Source: Cellulomonas marina
Lineage (GTDB): Bacteria; Actinomycetota; Actinomycetes; Actinomycetales; Cellulomonadaceae
Reading direction: 5' to 3'
Assembly (NCBI RefSeq): GCF_900111925.1
Contig: NZ_FOKA01000014.1
Location: 37,517-101,516, forward strand
DNA: 64,000 nt
Numbering within the stretch: position 1 is the stretch's first letter; every line of letters begins with the position of its first letter. The notes beneath the pieces are model-generated. The model was not told the DNA's origin. It saw only the letters and a program-made list of their open reading frames with translations, and did no database searches. This document shows positions 9,338-19,178 of this stretch, one piece after another. The translations under genes were made by a program, and so were the position numbers.

Positions 9338-9478
9338 TGACCCGCACCGGAGACGCGGTCGTCGACCGGACGGTGGGTGAGCAGGCCTGCGGGGGACGGA
9401 CCCCGGTCCACAGGAACGCTCTCCGGGGGACAGGCCCGTGCGGGGTCCCCGTTCTCGAGGATGAGAAGGAGCAACATC

Positions 9479-10648
9479 ATGCGACGTCGGTTCGGATTTG
9501 CGGCAGCGGGCGCGGTCCTCGCGCTGGGCCTGACCGCGTGCGCCGGCGGTGGCGCCGGTGCGGGCACGGACGAGACCGCCGGTGCCGGCGGCGGTGGCGG
9601 CGGCGGTGCCGAGGGTGGCCTCGTCGGCGTCGCGATGCCGACCGAGACCTCGGAGCGCTGGATCAACGACGGCGACGCCGTCAAGTCCCAGCTCGAGGAG
9701 GCCGGCTACGAGGTCGACCTGCAGTACGCCGCGGACGACATCCCCACGCAGCAGCAGCAGATCGACCAGATGATCACCAAGGGCGCCGAGCTCCTCATCG
9801 TCGCCTCCATCGACGGCACGGCGCTGTCGAGCCAGCTGCAGGCGGCGGCCGACGCGGGCATCCCGGTCATCGCCTACGACCGCCTCATCAACGGCACGGA
9901 GAACGTCGACTTCTACGTGACGTTCGACAACGAGAACGTCGGCGTGCAGCAGGCCACGTCGCTCCTCGTGGGCCTCGGCCTCCTGAACCCGGACGGCTCC
10001 GACAACCCGGACGCGCCCGCCGGCCCGTTCAACGTCGAGCTCTTCGCGGGCTCGCTGGACGACAACAACGCGCACTTCTTCTGGAAGGGCGCGATGGACA
10101 CGCTGCAGCCGTACCTCGACGCCGGCACGCTGGTCGTCAAGTCCGGCCAGACGGACATCGAGCAGGCCGCGACGCTGCGCTGGCAGCAGGAGACCGCGCA
10201 GAAGCGCATGGAGGACCTGCTGACCTCCTCGTACTCCGACGGCTCCAAGGTCCAGGGCGTGCTCTCGCCCTACGACGGCCTGTCCCGCGGCATCATCACC
10301 GCGCTGACCAACGCGGGCTACGGCACCACCATCGCCGAGGGCCTGCCGCCCGTCACCGGCCAGGACGCCGAGATCGCCTCCGTCAAGCTCATCGCGGACG
10401 GCACGCAGTTCGCGACGATCTTCAAGGACACCCGCAAGCTCGCCGAGCAGGCCGTCACCTCGGCCGAGGCGTTCCTCGCGGGTGAGGAGCCCGAGGCGAA
10501 CGACACCGAGACCTACGACAACGGCGTGAAGGTCGTCCCGTCGTACCTGCTCGAGTCGGACATCGTCTACGCCGACAACATCCAGTCCCTGCTCGTCGAC
10601 TCGGGCTACTGGACCGCCGAGGAGGTCGAGGCCGGTCAGGCCTCCTGA
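9479..10648 (+). CDS. chvE: ChvE-type multiple monosaccharide ABC transporter binding lipoprotein
   Basis: The 389-residue product starts with a lipoprotein signal: MRRR, a hydrophobic core and the LTAC lipobox with Cys21. A Gly-rich flexible linker follows, then a type I periplasmic sugar-binding fold (VGVAMPTETSERW, DIPTQQQQIDQMI, VIAYDRLI). It should sit on the outer face of the membrane and pass a monosaccharide to the GguA/GguB transporter encoded next. ChvE relatives bind galactose, glucose, arabinose or xylose; which one cannot be told. The ATG at 9479 is preferred over the in-frame ATG 18 nt upstream because AGAAGGAG lies in between. A strong hairpin follows the stop. Confidence 0.9.
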   Translation: MRRRFGFAAAGAVLALGLTACAGGGAGAGTDETAGAGGGGGGGAEGGLVGVAMPTETSERWINDGDAVKSQLEEAGYEVDLQYAADDIPTQQQQIDQMITKGAELLIVASIDGTALSSQLQAAADAGIPVIAYDRLINGTENVDFYVTFDNENVGVQQATSLLVGLGLLNPDGSDNPDAPAGPFNVELFAGSLDDNNAHFFWKGAMDTLQPYLDAGTLVVKSGQTDIEQAATLRWQQETAQKRMEDLLTSSYSDGSKVQGVLSPYDGLSRGIITALTNAGYGTTIAEGLPPVTGQDAEIASVKLIADGTQFATIFKDTRKLAEQAVTSAEAFLAGEEPEANDTETYDNGVKVVPSYLLESDIVYADNIQSLLVDSGYWTAEEVEAGQAS

Positions 10649-10683
10649 CCCTTCCCGACCGACCCACCCACCGCACGGCCGCG

Positions 10684-10725
10684 GCCGGCCGGACCGGCGT
10701 CCCCCAGGGGCGCCGGCCGGCCGGC
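10684..10725 (+). terminator. strong hairpin between chvE and gguA
   Basis: The stem GCCGGCCGG-A-CCGGCG pairs with its full complement with one bulged A (15 bp), and the loop has a second CCCC/GGGG pairing. Such hairpins after binding-protein genes usually stop part of the transcription or protect the upstream mRNA, giving more binding protein than transporter. Confidence 0.75.
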
Positions 10726-10765
10726 CCGGGCGGGCCGTGCCCCAGACGAAGGGGGTCGAGGCCGC

Positions 10766-12303
10766 ATGGCGAGCCCGATTCTTCAGATGCAGTCCATCAC
10801 CAAGACGTTCCCCGGGGTGAAGGCGCTGCAGGACGTCACGCTGAGCGTGCAGCGCGGGGAGATCCACGCGATCTGCGGCGAGAACGGGGCCGGCAAGTCG
10901 ACCCTCATGAAGGTGCTGTCGGGGGTCTACCCGCACGGCACCTACGACGGCACCATCCTCTTCGAGGGCGAGGAGATGCGGTTCTCCTCCATCAACGACT
11001 CGGAGGAGAAGGGCATCGTCATCATCCACCAGGAGCTGGCCCTCGTGCCGTACCTCTCGGTGGCGGAGAACATCTTCCTCGGCAACGAGCAGCGCCGCGG
11101 TGCGTTCATCGACTGGAACCACACGAACGCGGAGGCTGCCAAGCTGCTCGCGCGGGTGGGCCTCGACGAGAACCCCACGACGCCGGTCGGCCAGCTCGGC
11201 GTCGGCAAGCAGCAGCTCATCGAGATCGCCAAGGCCCTGTCGAAGGAGGTCCGGCTCCTCATCCTCGACGAGCCGACGGCCGCCCTCAACGACGACGACT
11301 CCGAGCACCTGCTCGGCCTCCTGCGCCACCTCAAGGAGCAGGGCGTCACGTCGATCATCATCTCCCACAAGCTCAACGAGATCGCCGAGATCGCGGACTC
11401 CACGACGATCATCCGCGACGGCCAGTCGATCAAGACGCTCGACATGGTCGCCGACGAGGTCACGCAGGACCGGATCATCAGCCTCATGGTCGGCCGCGAC
11501 CTCGAGCACCGCTACCCCGAGCACGTCTCGAAGGTCGGGGCGGAGATCCTGCGGATCGAGGACTGGACCGTCCACCACCCCACGCAGCCCGAGCGCGTCA
11601 TCGTCGACCGGGCGAACCTCGAGGTGAAGGCGGGGGAGATCGTCGGGATCGCCGGCCTCATGGGCGCGGGCCGCACCGAGCTCGCGATGAGCATCTTCGG
11701 CCGGTCGTACGGCTCGCGGATCAGCGGGAAGGTCTTCCTGCACGGCAAGGAGATCCAGACGCGCACGGTCAGCGAGGCCATCGCGCACGGCCTGGCGTAC
11801 ACCACCGAGGACCGCAAGCACTACGGCCTCAACCTCATCCAGGACATCAAGACGAACATCGCGGCGGCCAGCCTGCGCAAGTTCGCGTCCGGGGCGGGCT
11901 TCGTCAACGGCAACGAGGAGATCAAGGTCGCGGAGGAGTACCGCCGCGACATGAACATCCGCACGCCGAACGTCCTCGCGCAGGTCGGCAAGCTCTCGGG
12001 CGGCAACCAGCAGAAGGTCGTCCTGTCGAAGTGGATCCACACGGACCCCGAGGTCCTGATCCTCGACGAGCCCACGCGCGGCATCGACGTCGGCGCCAAG
12101 TACGAGATCTACACGATCATCAACCGCCTCGCCGACGCGGGGAAGGCCGTGATCGTCATCTCGTCGGAGCTGCCCGAGCTCTTGGGCATCTGCGACCGGA
12201 TCTACACGCTGTCGGCCGGCCGCATCACCGGCCAGCTCCCCAAGGAGCAGGCCACCCAGGAGAGCCTCATGGCGCTCATGACCAAGGAGAGGGAGCAGGT
12301 CTG

Positions 12304-12304
<1 letters not shown>
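10766..12304 (+). CDS. gguA: sugar ABC transporter ATP-binding protein, two ABC domains
   Basis: A 512-residue fusion of two ABC ATPase domains, as in MmsA/GguA/XylG. The N-terminal half has Walker [10 protein letters not shown] and Walker [13 protein letters not shown]. The C-terminal half has the signature LSGGNQQK and Walker [15 protein letters not shown], but its P-loop is the degenerate GLMGAGRTE, usual for this family. It powers import of the sugar bound by ChvE through GguB. The ATG at 10766 follows GGGGGTCGAGG. The stop overlaps the gguB start (TGATG), so the two are translationally coupled. The gene is rich in AAG/AAC codons, suggesting high expression. Confidence 0.93.
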
Positions 12305-13530
<1,226 letters not shown>

Positions 13531-13581
13531 CCGCCGGCACCGCCTCGTCGTCCCGACCGGCACCTCGACCGGCACCTCGCC

Positions 13582-13617
13582 ACGGCCGGCCGTCCGCACC
13601 CGCGGGCGGCCGGCCGT
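13582..13617 (+). terminator. terminator of the chvE-gguAB operon
   Basis: A 16-bp stem, ACGGCCGGCCGTCCGC, with one G-U pair and a 4-nt loop. It sits between gguB and the ROK gene. Confidence 0.75.
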
Positions 13618-13650
13618 CGCGCACCACCCGTCGCGCACCACCCGTTAACG
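13616..13650. promoter_or_regulatory. 14-nt direct repeat and CGTTAACG palindrome before the ROK gene
   Basis: GTCGCGCACCACCC occurs twice in tandem (13616-13643), ending at the perfect 8-bp palindrome CGTTAACG (13643-13650), about 30 bp before the ROK start. This may be a regulator site or promoter element. It is suggestive only. Confidence 0.3.
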
Positions 13651-13677
13651 TCTGCACCCGTGAGGAGGGGGTCGACC

Positions 13678-14871
13678 GTGTCCGGCTCCCAGTCCTCCCT
13701 GCGCGGGGCCAACCGGGCGCTCATCGTCGAGGCCATCCGCCGGTACGGCGGGCTGACTCAGGTGGAGCTCGCCGGGGCGACGCGCCTGTCGGCGGCCACG
13801 GTGTCGACGATCGTCAAGGAGCTGCTCGCGGCGGACGTCGTCGAGGTCCGCACGACGACGCGCTCCGGCCGCCGGGCGCAGCTCGTCACCCTGGCCCGTC
13901 GCGTCGGGCTGGCGGCGGGGCTGCACATCGGCGACCGGCACATGCGGATCGCGCTGTCGGACTCCTCGCACGAGGTGCTCGTCGAGCAGGTGCTCCCGCT
14001 GCCGCACGAGCACCGCGTCGACACGACGCTGGACCGGGCGGCGCTGCTCATCATCGACCTGCTCGAGCGCGTCGGCTCGGGGCTGGAGGACGTCGTCGGC
14101 ATCGGCATCGGCCTGCCGGCGCCCATCGACGTGGCCACGGGGATGATCTCGGTGCGCGGCATCATGCGCGGCTGGGACGAGGTGCACATCGCCCACGTCA
14201 TGTCCAAGCGCCTGTCGCGGCCCGTGTTCGTCGAGAACGACGCCAACCTCGGCGCGCTGGCCGAGAGCCGGCTCGGCGCCTCCCGGGACTACCACGACGC
14301 GGTCTACGTCCGGGCCTCCTACGGCACGGGTGCCGGCATCGTCCTCGGCGCCACCGTCCACCGCGGGTTCGCCGGCACCGCGGGGGAGATCGGGCACGTC
14401 CAGGTGGACCCCGCCGGCAACATCTGCCTGTGCGGCAGCCGCGGGTGCCTGGACACGGTCGTCGGGGCGCGCGCGCTCATCGAGCCCCTGCGCGGCAGCC
14501 ACGGCAGTCTCACGCTGCGCGACGTCATCGCCCGCACCGTCCAGGGCGACCCCGGATGCACGCGCGTCGTCGCGGACGCCGGGGCGACGATCGGCTACGT
14601 CGTCGCCAGCCTCGCGATGGCCGTCAACCCGCAGTGCATCGTCGTGGGCGGTGAGCTCGCCGAGACGGGGGAGGTCCTCATCGGACCCATGCGGGACGCC
14701 ATCCGCCAGCGCGTGCTGCTCAACCAGATCGCGCCGCTCGAGGTCGTCCCGGCCCAGCTCGGGCCGCGCTCCGAGGTCATGGGCGCGCTGCTGCTCGTGC
14801 TGCAGTCCACGGACGTCAGCCGCCACGTCGAGGACGTCGACGTGCTCGCCGCGGGCGAGGTGACGGCGTGA
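13678..14871 (+). CDS. ROK family transcriptional regulator
   Basis: A 397-residue NagC/XylR-type repressor. Residues 10-70 form a winged helix-turn-helix (GGLTQVELAGATRLSAATVSTIVKEL region). Two actin-like lobes of the ROK sugar-kinase fold follow, with the zinc-binding CLCGSRGCLD motif that defines ROK regulators. The catalytic-type ENDAN segment is kept, so residual sugar kinase activity cannot be excluded. The GTG at 13678 is chosen over the GTG at 13660 because GAGGAGGGG lies 8 nt before it. Located just after a monosaccharide transporter, it probably senses the imported sugar and represses that operon. Confidence 0.87.
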   Translation: MSGSQSSLRGANRALIVEAIRRYGGLTQVELAGATRLSAATVSTIVKELLAADVVEVRTTTRSGRRAQLVTLARRVGLAAGLHIGDRHMRIALSDSSHEVLVEQVLPLPHEHRVDTTLDRAALLIIDLLERVGSGLEDVVGIGIGLPAPIDVATGMISVRGIMRGWDEVHIAHVMSKRLSRPVFVENDANLGALAESRLGASRDYHDAVYVRASYGTGAGIVLGATVHRGFAGTAGEIGHVQVDPAGNICLCGSRGCLDTVVGARALIEPLRGSHGSLTLRDVIARTVQGDPGCTRVVADAGATIGYVVASLAMAVNPQCIVVGGELAETGEVLIGPMRDAIRQRVLLNQIAPLEVVPAQLGPRSEVMGALLLVLQSTDVSRHVEDVDVLAAGEVTA

Positions 14872-15025
14872 CCGGTCACCCCGTCGGGTGCCGCCGACTA
14901 CCGGACCCGCGACGGCAGGGGCGAGGATCGTCCCCCGTGCAGGGGCAGGGGGACGGGCACGGGGACGAGCGGGTGCGCGAGGAGCAGCACGACGACGTGC
15001 AGGACGGCGAGCGGGTGAGGGGACG

Positions 15026-15808
15026 ATGAGCGGCGACGCGCAGGCACGGCCGGCAGGGCAGACGCCGGCGCCGCTGCTGGCGCTGCGGCAGGTGAGCAAG
15101 TCCTTCGGGGCGGTGGAGGCGCTCGTCGCCGTCGACCTCGAGGTGCACGCGCACGAGGTCGTCGCGCTCGTCGGCGACAACGGCGCGGGCAAGTCCACGC
15201 TGGCCAAGGTCGTGGCGGGCGTGCTCACGCCGGACGCGGGTCTCGTCGAGCTGGACGGGGAGACCGTCCAGGTCCCGACGCCGTCGGCCGCGCACGCGCT
15301 CGGCATCGCCACGGTGTTCCAGGACCTCGCGCTGTGCGAGAACCTCGACGTCACCGCCAACCTCTTCCTCGGCCGGGAGCGGATGGCGGGCGGCCTGCTC
15401 GCCGAGGGGGAGATGGAGACGCAGACGCGCGCGACCCTCGACGCCCTCAACGCGCGCATCCCGTCCGTGCGGACGCCGCTGGCGCAGCTCTCGGCCGGGC
15501 AGCGGCAGTCCGTCGCGATCGCGCGGACGCTCATCGGCTCGCCGCGCCTCGTCGTGCTCGACGAGCCCACCGCCGCCCTGTCCGTCGTGCAGACGGCGGA
15601 GGTCCTCATGCACATCGAACGGCTGCGCGACCTGGGCCTGGGCGTCGTGCTCATCAGCCACAACATGAACGACGTGCGGGCCGTCGCCGACCGCATCGTC
15701 GTGCTGCGGCACGGCCGCAACAACGGCACCTTCGACGCGGCGTCGGCGAGCTACGAGTCGATCATCGCGGCGATCACCGGGGCCAGCCACGCCGGCGCGC
15801 GGGGCTGA
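15026..15808 (+). CDS. sugar-type ABC transporter ATP-binding protein, single domain
   Basis: A 260-residue single ABC domain with Walker A GDNGAGKST, Q-loop FQDLAL, signature LSAGQRQ, Walker [12 protein letters not shown] and switch His in ISHNMN. The sequence resembles the ATPases of fructose/ribose-type importers (FrcA-like), which act with an RbsC-like permease. No permease or binding protein gene of its own is in the window, and GguA already supplies two ABC domains to the nearby operon. It may energise a permease elsewhere or be a remnant of a larger cluster. Weak SD GAGGGGAC precedes the ATG. It overlaps a doubtful 30-codon ORF by ATGA. Confidence 0.85.
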   Translation: MSGDAQARPAGQTPAPLLALRQVSKSFGAVEALVAVDLEVHAHEVVALVGDNGAGKSTLAKVVAGVLTPDAGLVELDGETVQVPTPSAAHALGIATVFQDLALCENLDVTANLFLGRERMAGGLLAEGEMETQTRATLDALNARIPSVRTPLAQLSAGQRQSVAIARTLIGSPRLVVLDEPTAALSVVQTAEVLMHIERLRDLGLGVVLISHNMNDVRAVADRIVVLRHGRNNGTFDAASASYESIIAAITGASHAGARG

Positions 15809-15812
15809 GGCG

Positions 15813-16820
15813 GTGACCGTGGGCGGCGCCGGGCCGGAGGTCGGTGCCGTGCCCGGTGCCGTGCCCGGTGCCGTGCCCGGTGCCGTGCCCGGTGCCGTGC
15901 CCGGTGCCGTGCCCGGTGCCGTGGTCGACGCGGCACCCCGTTCGTCGGTGGGCGGGCGGCCGCGCCTCGTCGCCACCGACCTCGACGGCACGCTCCTGCG
16001 CAGCGACAGCACGGTCAGCCCCCGGACGGCCGCCGCGCTGGTGGCGCTGGAGGAGAGGGGCGTGCGCGTCGTCATGGTGACCGGGCGGCCGCTGCGGTGG
16101 ATGGACGACCTGTGGCGGTACGTCGGCGCGCACGGCGTGGCGCTGGTGTCGAACGGTGCGCTGGCGTGGGACGCCCGCGAGGGCCGCGTCCTGGAGGTCG
16201 CGGCGCTGCCGGACGACGCGGTGCGGGCCTGCGTCGCGGAGGTCCGTCGCCGGGTGCCGGGCACGACGTTCGCGCTCGAGCGGGTCAGCGGCTTCTCCCG
16301 CGAGCCGGGCTTCGGTGGCCGCGGCACCCTCCCCGCCGAGGTGCCGGGTGCGGCGGGGACGCCGGCGGAACGCGCGGGCGGTGCGCTGCGGGTCGCGCCG
16401 CTCGAGGCGCTGCTCGACGCGGATGCCGCCGACGGTCCCGACCCGGTGGTGAAGCTGCTGGCCCGGCACTGGGCGCTGGCGCCGGACGACTTCTGGCGGC
16501 GGGTGGAGGAGATCGTCGGGACCCGCCTGACGGCGACCCGGTCCGCCACGACGTCGCTGGTCGAGCTCAGCGCCGCCGGCGTGACGAAGGCGTCGGCGAT
16601 GGCGCGGCTGTGCGCGGACCTCGGCGTGGTGGCGGCGGACGTCGTCGCCTTCGGGGACATGCCCAACGACGTGCCGATGCTGACCTGGGCGGGCCGGTCC
16701 TGGGCGATGTCCGGGGCACACCCCGCGGTCGTCGCCGCCGCGGACGCCACGGCCCCGGGCTGCGACGAGGACGGTGTCGCCCGCGTCCTCGAGCAGCTCT
16801 TCGCCCTGCCCCACCCCTGA
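15813..16820 (+). CDS. HAD superfamily hydrolase, Cof-type (IIB)
   Basis: A Cof-like HAD phosphatase. The nucleophile motif DLDGTLL has Asp56 and Asp58, followed by motif II in VMVTGRP and motif III/IV in VAFGDMPNDVPML, with a IIB-type cap between. Such enzymes remove phosphate from sugar phosphates, pyridoxal phosphate or flavin nucleotides. The start is uncertain: from the GTG at 15813, 4 nt after the ABC ATPase stop, the first 45 residues include six GAVP units from a 12-nt DNA repeat; a GTG just after the repeat would give a protein close to the usual length. Probably co-transcribed with the ATPase. Confidence 0.82.
   Translation: MTVGGAGPEVGAVPGAVPGAVPGAVPGAVPGAVPGAVVDAAPRSSVGGRPRLVATDLDGTLLRSDSTVSPRTAAALVALEERGVRVVMVTGRPLRWMDDLWRYVGAHGVALVSNGALAWDAREGRVLEVAALPDDAVRACVAEVRRRVPGTTFALERVSGFSREPGFGGRGTLPAEVPGAAGTPAERAGGALRVAPLEALLDADAADGPDPVVKLLARHWALAPDDFWRRVEEIVGTRLTATRSATTSLVELSAAGVTKASAMARLCADLGVVAADVVAFGDMPNDVPMLTWAGRSWAMSGAHPAVVAAADATAPGCDEDGVARVLEQLFALPHP
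15843..15914. repeat. 12-nt tandem repeat, six exact copies
   Basis: GGTGCCGTGCCC is repeated six times without change, followed by GGTGCCGTG. If translated it gives Gly-Ala-Val-Pro units at the N-terminus of the HAD hydrolase. Confidence 0.95.
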
Positions 16821-17254
16821 CCCCCGCGGCACCGCCGCCGTCCCTGTCGGCGGCCCGCCGAGCACCGCGGGGTGGTCCGTCGGTGCGGCGATCCGTTGTG
16901 CCGGTGAACCCGGGACCGGCGTGTCTCCGCCGACACGCGGGCGCCCAGGCCCTTTGCCGCACCGGCGGACCAGCGAGCGCCGGGGGAGTGGCGGCCGGCG
17001 GCGGCGCTGTGCCGGGTGCGGCGCCCAGGAGGGGAGGCTGGTTACGGGTCGGTGCGGAGCGCAGTGTTAACACGGGGCGGACGCGGCGTGTCGGGAACGA
17101 CACGCCGCGTCCCTCTCGGCTCTCCGCACCGACCCGCCGCGCGCTGGTCCCGCGCCGGTGCGAGGAGGGCCGACGGGCATGATCCAGGGCGGGCCGGGGC
17201 CCGATCCGCGTCTCCGGGTCGGGCGTCAGCGCGTCAGGGCCGGGGCGGGGAGGG
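16821..17254. other. intergenic region between convergent genes, structured
   Basis: These 434 bases hold no convincing gene on either strand. The flanking genes converge here. The first half is plain GC-rich sequence in which I see no known RNA motif. The second half contains the nested inverted repeat listed separately at 17046-17135. Confidence 0.6.
17046..17135. repeat. nested inverted repeat with central GTGTTAACAC palindrome
   Basis: The outer arms, GGGTCGGTGCGGAG at 17046-17059 and its complement at 17122-17135, are a perfect 14-bp match. The inner arms (17079-17093 and 17098-17112) form a perfect 15-bp stem with loop GGAA. Between the left arms lies the 10-bp palindrome GTGTTAACAC (17064-17073). 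The inner hairpin can act as a two-way terminator. The outer arms and palindrome are unexplained. Confidence 0.85.
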
Positions 17255-18231
17255 TCAGCGGGGGGTGGCCGTGGTGGTGAGGGCGATGCCCGCCAGGACC
17301 ACCGCGCCGCCGACGAGCTGCGCGGCCGACAGCGGGTGGCCGAGCAGCGCCGTGGCTGCCGCGGTGAACACGGTGATGAGGTTGAGGTACACCCCGGCGC
17401 GCGACGGCGGGACCGTCCGCAGCGCGGTGTTCCACAGCACGTACGACCCCACCGACGGCAGCAGCACGATGAACACCAGCGCCCACATGCCGGCGGCGTC
17501 GCCGGGCAGGCGCAGCCCGGCCACCGCGACGACCGGTGCCAGGCCGACCACGACCACCAGCGCCTGTGCCGCCGTGGACGCGACCGGCGGCAGCCGCGGC
17601 CCGCGCCGCCCGATGACGGTGTACGCGGTCCACGTCGAGATCGCGCCCAGCATGAGCAGGTCCCCGCCGTTCACGCCGCCGGTCAGGGCGGCGGCCGGCC
17701 GGCCGTCGGTGAGCACGACGACGACGCCGACGAACGCCACCGCGACCCCGAGCACGCCGCGCGCGGTGACCCGCTCGCCCAGCAGCGCCACCGCCGCGAG
17801 CACGATGAGCGCGGGGTTGACGGCGTTGACGATGGCGGCGTCCAGCGGCGTCGTCAGCCGCAGCGCCGCGTAGAGCAGCAGCGTGTAGCCCGCGAGCCCG
17901 GTCGCACCCAGCGCGAGCACCCACGGCCACGCCCGCGCCACGGCCCGCCAGTCGGGCCGCTCCAGCACCTGCGCGACGAGCACCAGCAGCGGCAGGGCCA
18001 GCAGCCAGCGCAGCCACACGAGGCTGAGCGGCCGGTCGCTGCCACGGCGGTCGGGCCGACGACGTAGTTGCCGGCCCAGAAGAGCGTGGCGCCCACCAGT
18101 GCCGCCACGGCGAGGACCTGCGCCCGGCGGCCACCACCCGTCGACCCGCCGGCGGTGCTGCCCACCGACGTTCCCGCCGACGCGCCCGCCGACGTGGCCG
18201 GTGGCCCTCCCGGCCGGGCCGACCCGGTCAC
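17255..18231 (-). pseudogene. EamA/DMT family transporter, frameshifted
   Basis: Two reading frames together make one EamA drug/metabolite transporter. The first part runs from a GTG at 18231 that overlaps the purU stop (GTGA) through a Ser/Gly/Thr-rich tail to the first membrane helix, LVGATLFWAGNYVVGP. The rest starts in another frame just after PLSLVWLRW and continues for 250 residues with about nine more helices to the stop at 17255. One base is missing near 18040, between the codons for VA and DRPLS. This is either a true inactivating frameshift or a sequencing error in a GC-rich run. The intact form would be about 325 residues and export an unknown small molecule. Confidence 0.8.
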
Positions 18232-19130
18232 CGGAAGACGATCGTGCGGTGCCCGTCCAGGAGCACGCGGTGCTCGGCGTGCCAGCGGACCGCGCGGGCC
18301 AGCGCGCGGCGCTCGACGTCCTGCCCGAGCGCGACGAGGGCCTCCACGCCGTGCGTGTGGTCCACGCGCTCGACGTCCTGCTCGATGATCGGCCCCTCGT
18401 CGAGGTCGCCGGTGACGTAGTGCGCGGTGGCGCCGATGAGCTTCACACCGCGGTCGTGGGCCTGGTGGTAGGGCTTCGCGCCCTTGAACGACGGCAGGAA
18501 CGAGTGGTGGATGTTGATGACGCGGCCCGCCAGCGCCCGGCACAGGTCGTCGGACAGGATCTGCATGTACCGCGCGAGCACGACGAGCTCGACGTCCAGC
18601 TCCTCCACCAGCGCGAGCAGCCGCGCCTCGGCCTCGGCCCGCGTCGCCGCCGTCACGGGCACGTGGTGGAAGTCGATCCCGTAGAACTGCGCGAGCGGCT
18701 CGAGCACGGTGTGGTTGGACACCACGGCGACGAGCTCGACCGGCAGGGCCTCCGAGCGCTGGCGGAAGGCCAGGTCGTTGAGGCAGTGCGCCGCGGTGGA
18801 CCCCATGACGAGCGTGCGCACGGGCCGCCCGACGACGTCCAGCGTCCACGCCAGGCCGAACTCGCCCTCGAGCGCGCGCAGCCCGGACTCGAGCTCGGCG
18901 CGGGGCGCGGCGGCGGTGACCTGGACGCGCATGAAGAACAGCCCGGTGCCGGCGTCGCCGAACTGCTGGGACTCCGTGATGTTGCCGTCCAGCCCGGCGA
19001 GCAGCCCGGAGACCGCGTGCACGATGCCGGGCCGGTCGGGGCACGACAGCGTCAGCACCCAGTGGGTGGGGGCACCGGCCGACGCGTCGCCGGGGGCGGA
19101 CGTGGCGGGCTGATCCGATCGGTGGGACAC
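18228..19130 (-). CDS. purU: formyltetrahydrofolate deformylase
   Basis: PurU hydrolyses 10-formyltetrahydrofolate to tetrahydrofolate and formate, balancing the one-carbon pool. The 300-residue protein has an N-terminal ACT domain (LTLSCPDRPGIVHAVSG, about 25-105) that senses amino acids such as Met and Gly in other species, and a C-terminal formyltransferase fold with SNH, ARYMQILS, the catalytic NIHHSFLPSF stretch and Asp in DEGPII. The GTG at 19130 follows TACTCT by 8 nt (leaderless). Its stop overlaps the EamA start. The gene is divergent from the GNAT gene with 48 bp between starts. Confidence 0.95.
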   Translation of the reverse strand: MSHRSDQPATSAPGDASAGAPTHWVLTLSCPDRPGIVHAVSGLLAGLDGNITESQQFGDAGTGLFFMRVQVTAAAPRAELESGLRALEGEFGLAWTLDVVGRPVRTLVMGSTAAHCLNDLAFRQRSEALPVELVAVVSNHTVLEPLAQFYGIDFHHVPVTAATRAEAEARLLALVEELDVELVVLARYMQILSDDLCRALAGRVINIHHSFLPSFKGAKPYHQAHDRGVKLIGATAHYVTGDLDEGPIIEQDVERVDHTHGVEALVALGQDVERRALARAVRWHAEHRVLLDGHRTIVFR

Positions 19131-19138
19131 GGGTGCCG

Positions 19139-19144
19139 AGAGTA
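19139..19144 (-). promoter_or_regulatory. -10 box of purU (leaderless)
   Basis: On the minus strand TACTCT ends 8 nt before the purU GTG at 19130. Confidence 0.5.
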
Positions 19145-19166
19145 GTGCGCCCCGCCCGGGGGCTGA

Positions 19167-19172
19167 CACGAT
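19167..19172 (+). promoter_or_regulatory. -10 box of the GNAT gene (leaderless)
   Basis: CACGAT ends 6 nt before the ATG at 19179. The two divergent -10 boxes are only about 22 bp apart, so their -35 regions must overlap. Confidence 0.45.
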
Positions 19173-19178
19173 GGCCGC

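Noticed and set aside
13660..13677. GTG at 13660 as the start of the ROK regulator
   Set aside because: It overlaps the strong GAGGAGGGG ribosome binding site that serves the GTG at 13678.
14937..15029. 30-codon GTG ORF overlapping the start of the lone ABC ATPase by ATGA
   Set aside because: Low-complexity Gly/Asp/Glu/Arg product, no ribosome binding site and no recognisable family; most likely chance in GC-rich DNA.
15843..15914. Regular repeats considered as a CRISPR array
   Set aside because: The units are 12 nt, directly adjacent, with no spacers; no cas gene is in the window. The same holds for the other tandem arrays.
16850..17050. Possible cyclic-di-AMP or other riboswitch in the gap after the HAD gene
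   Set aside because: Some GC-rich blocks looked suggestive, but the expected conserved blocks are missing and no gene follows on the same strand.
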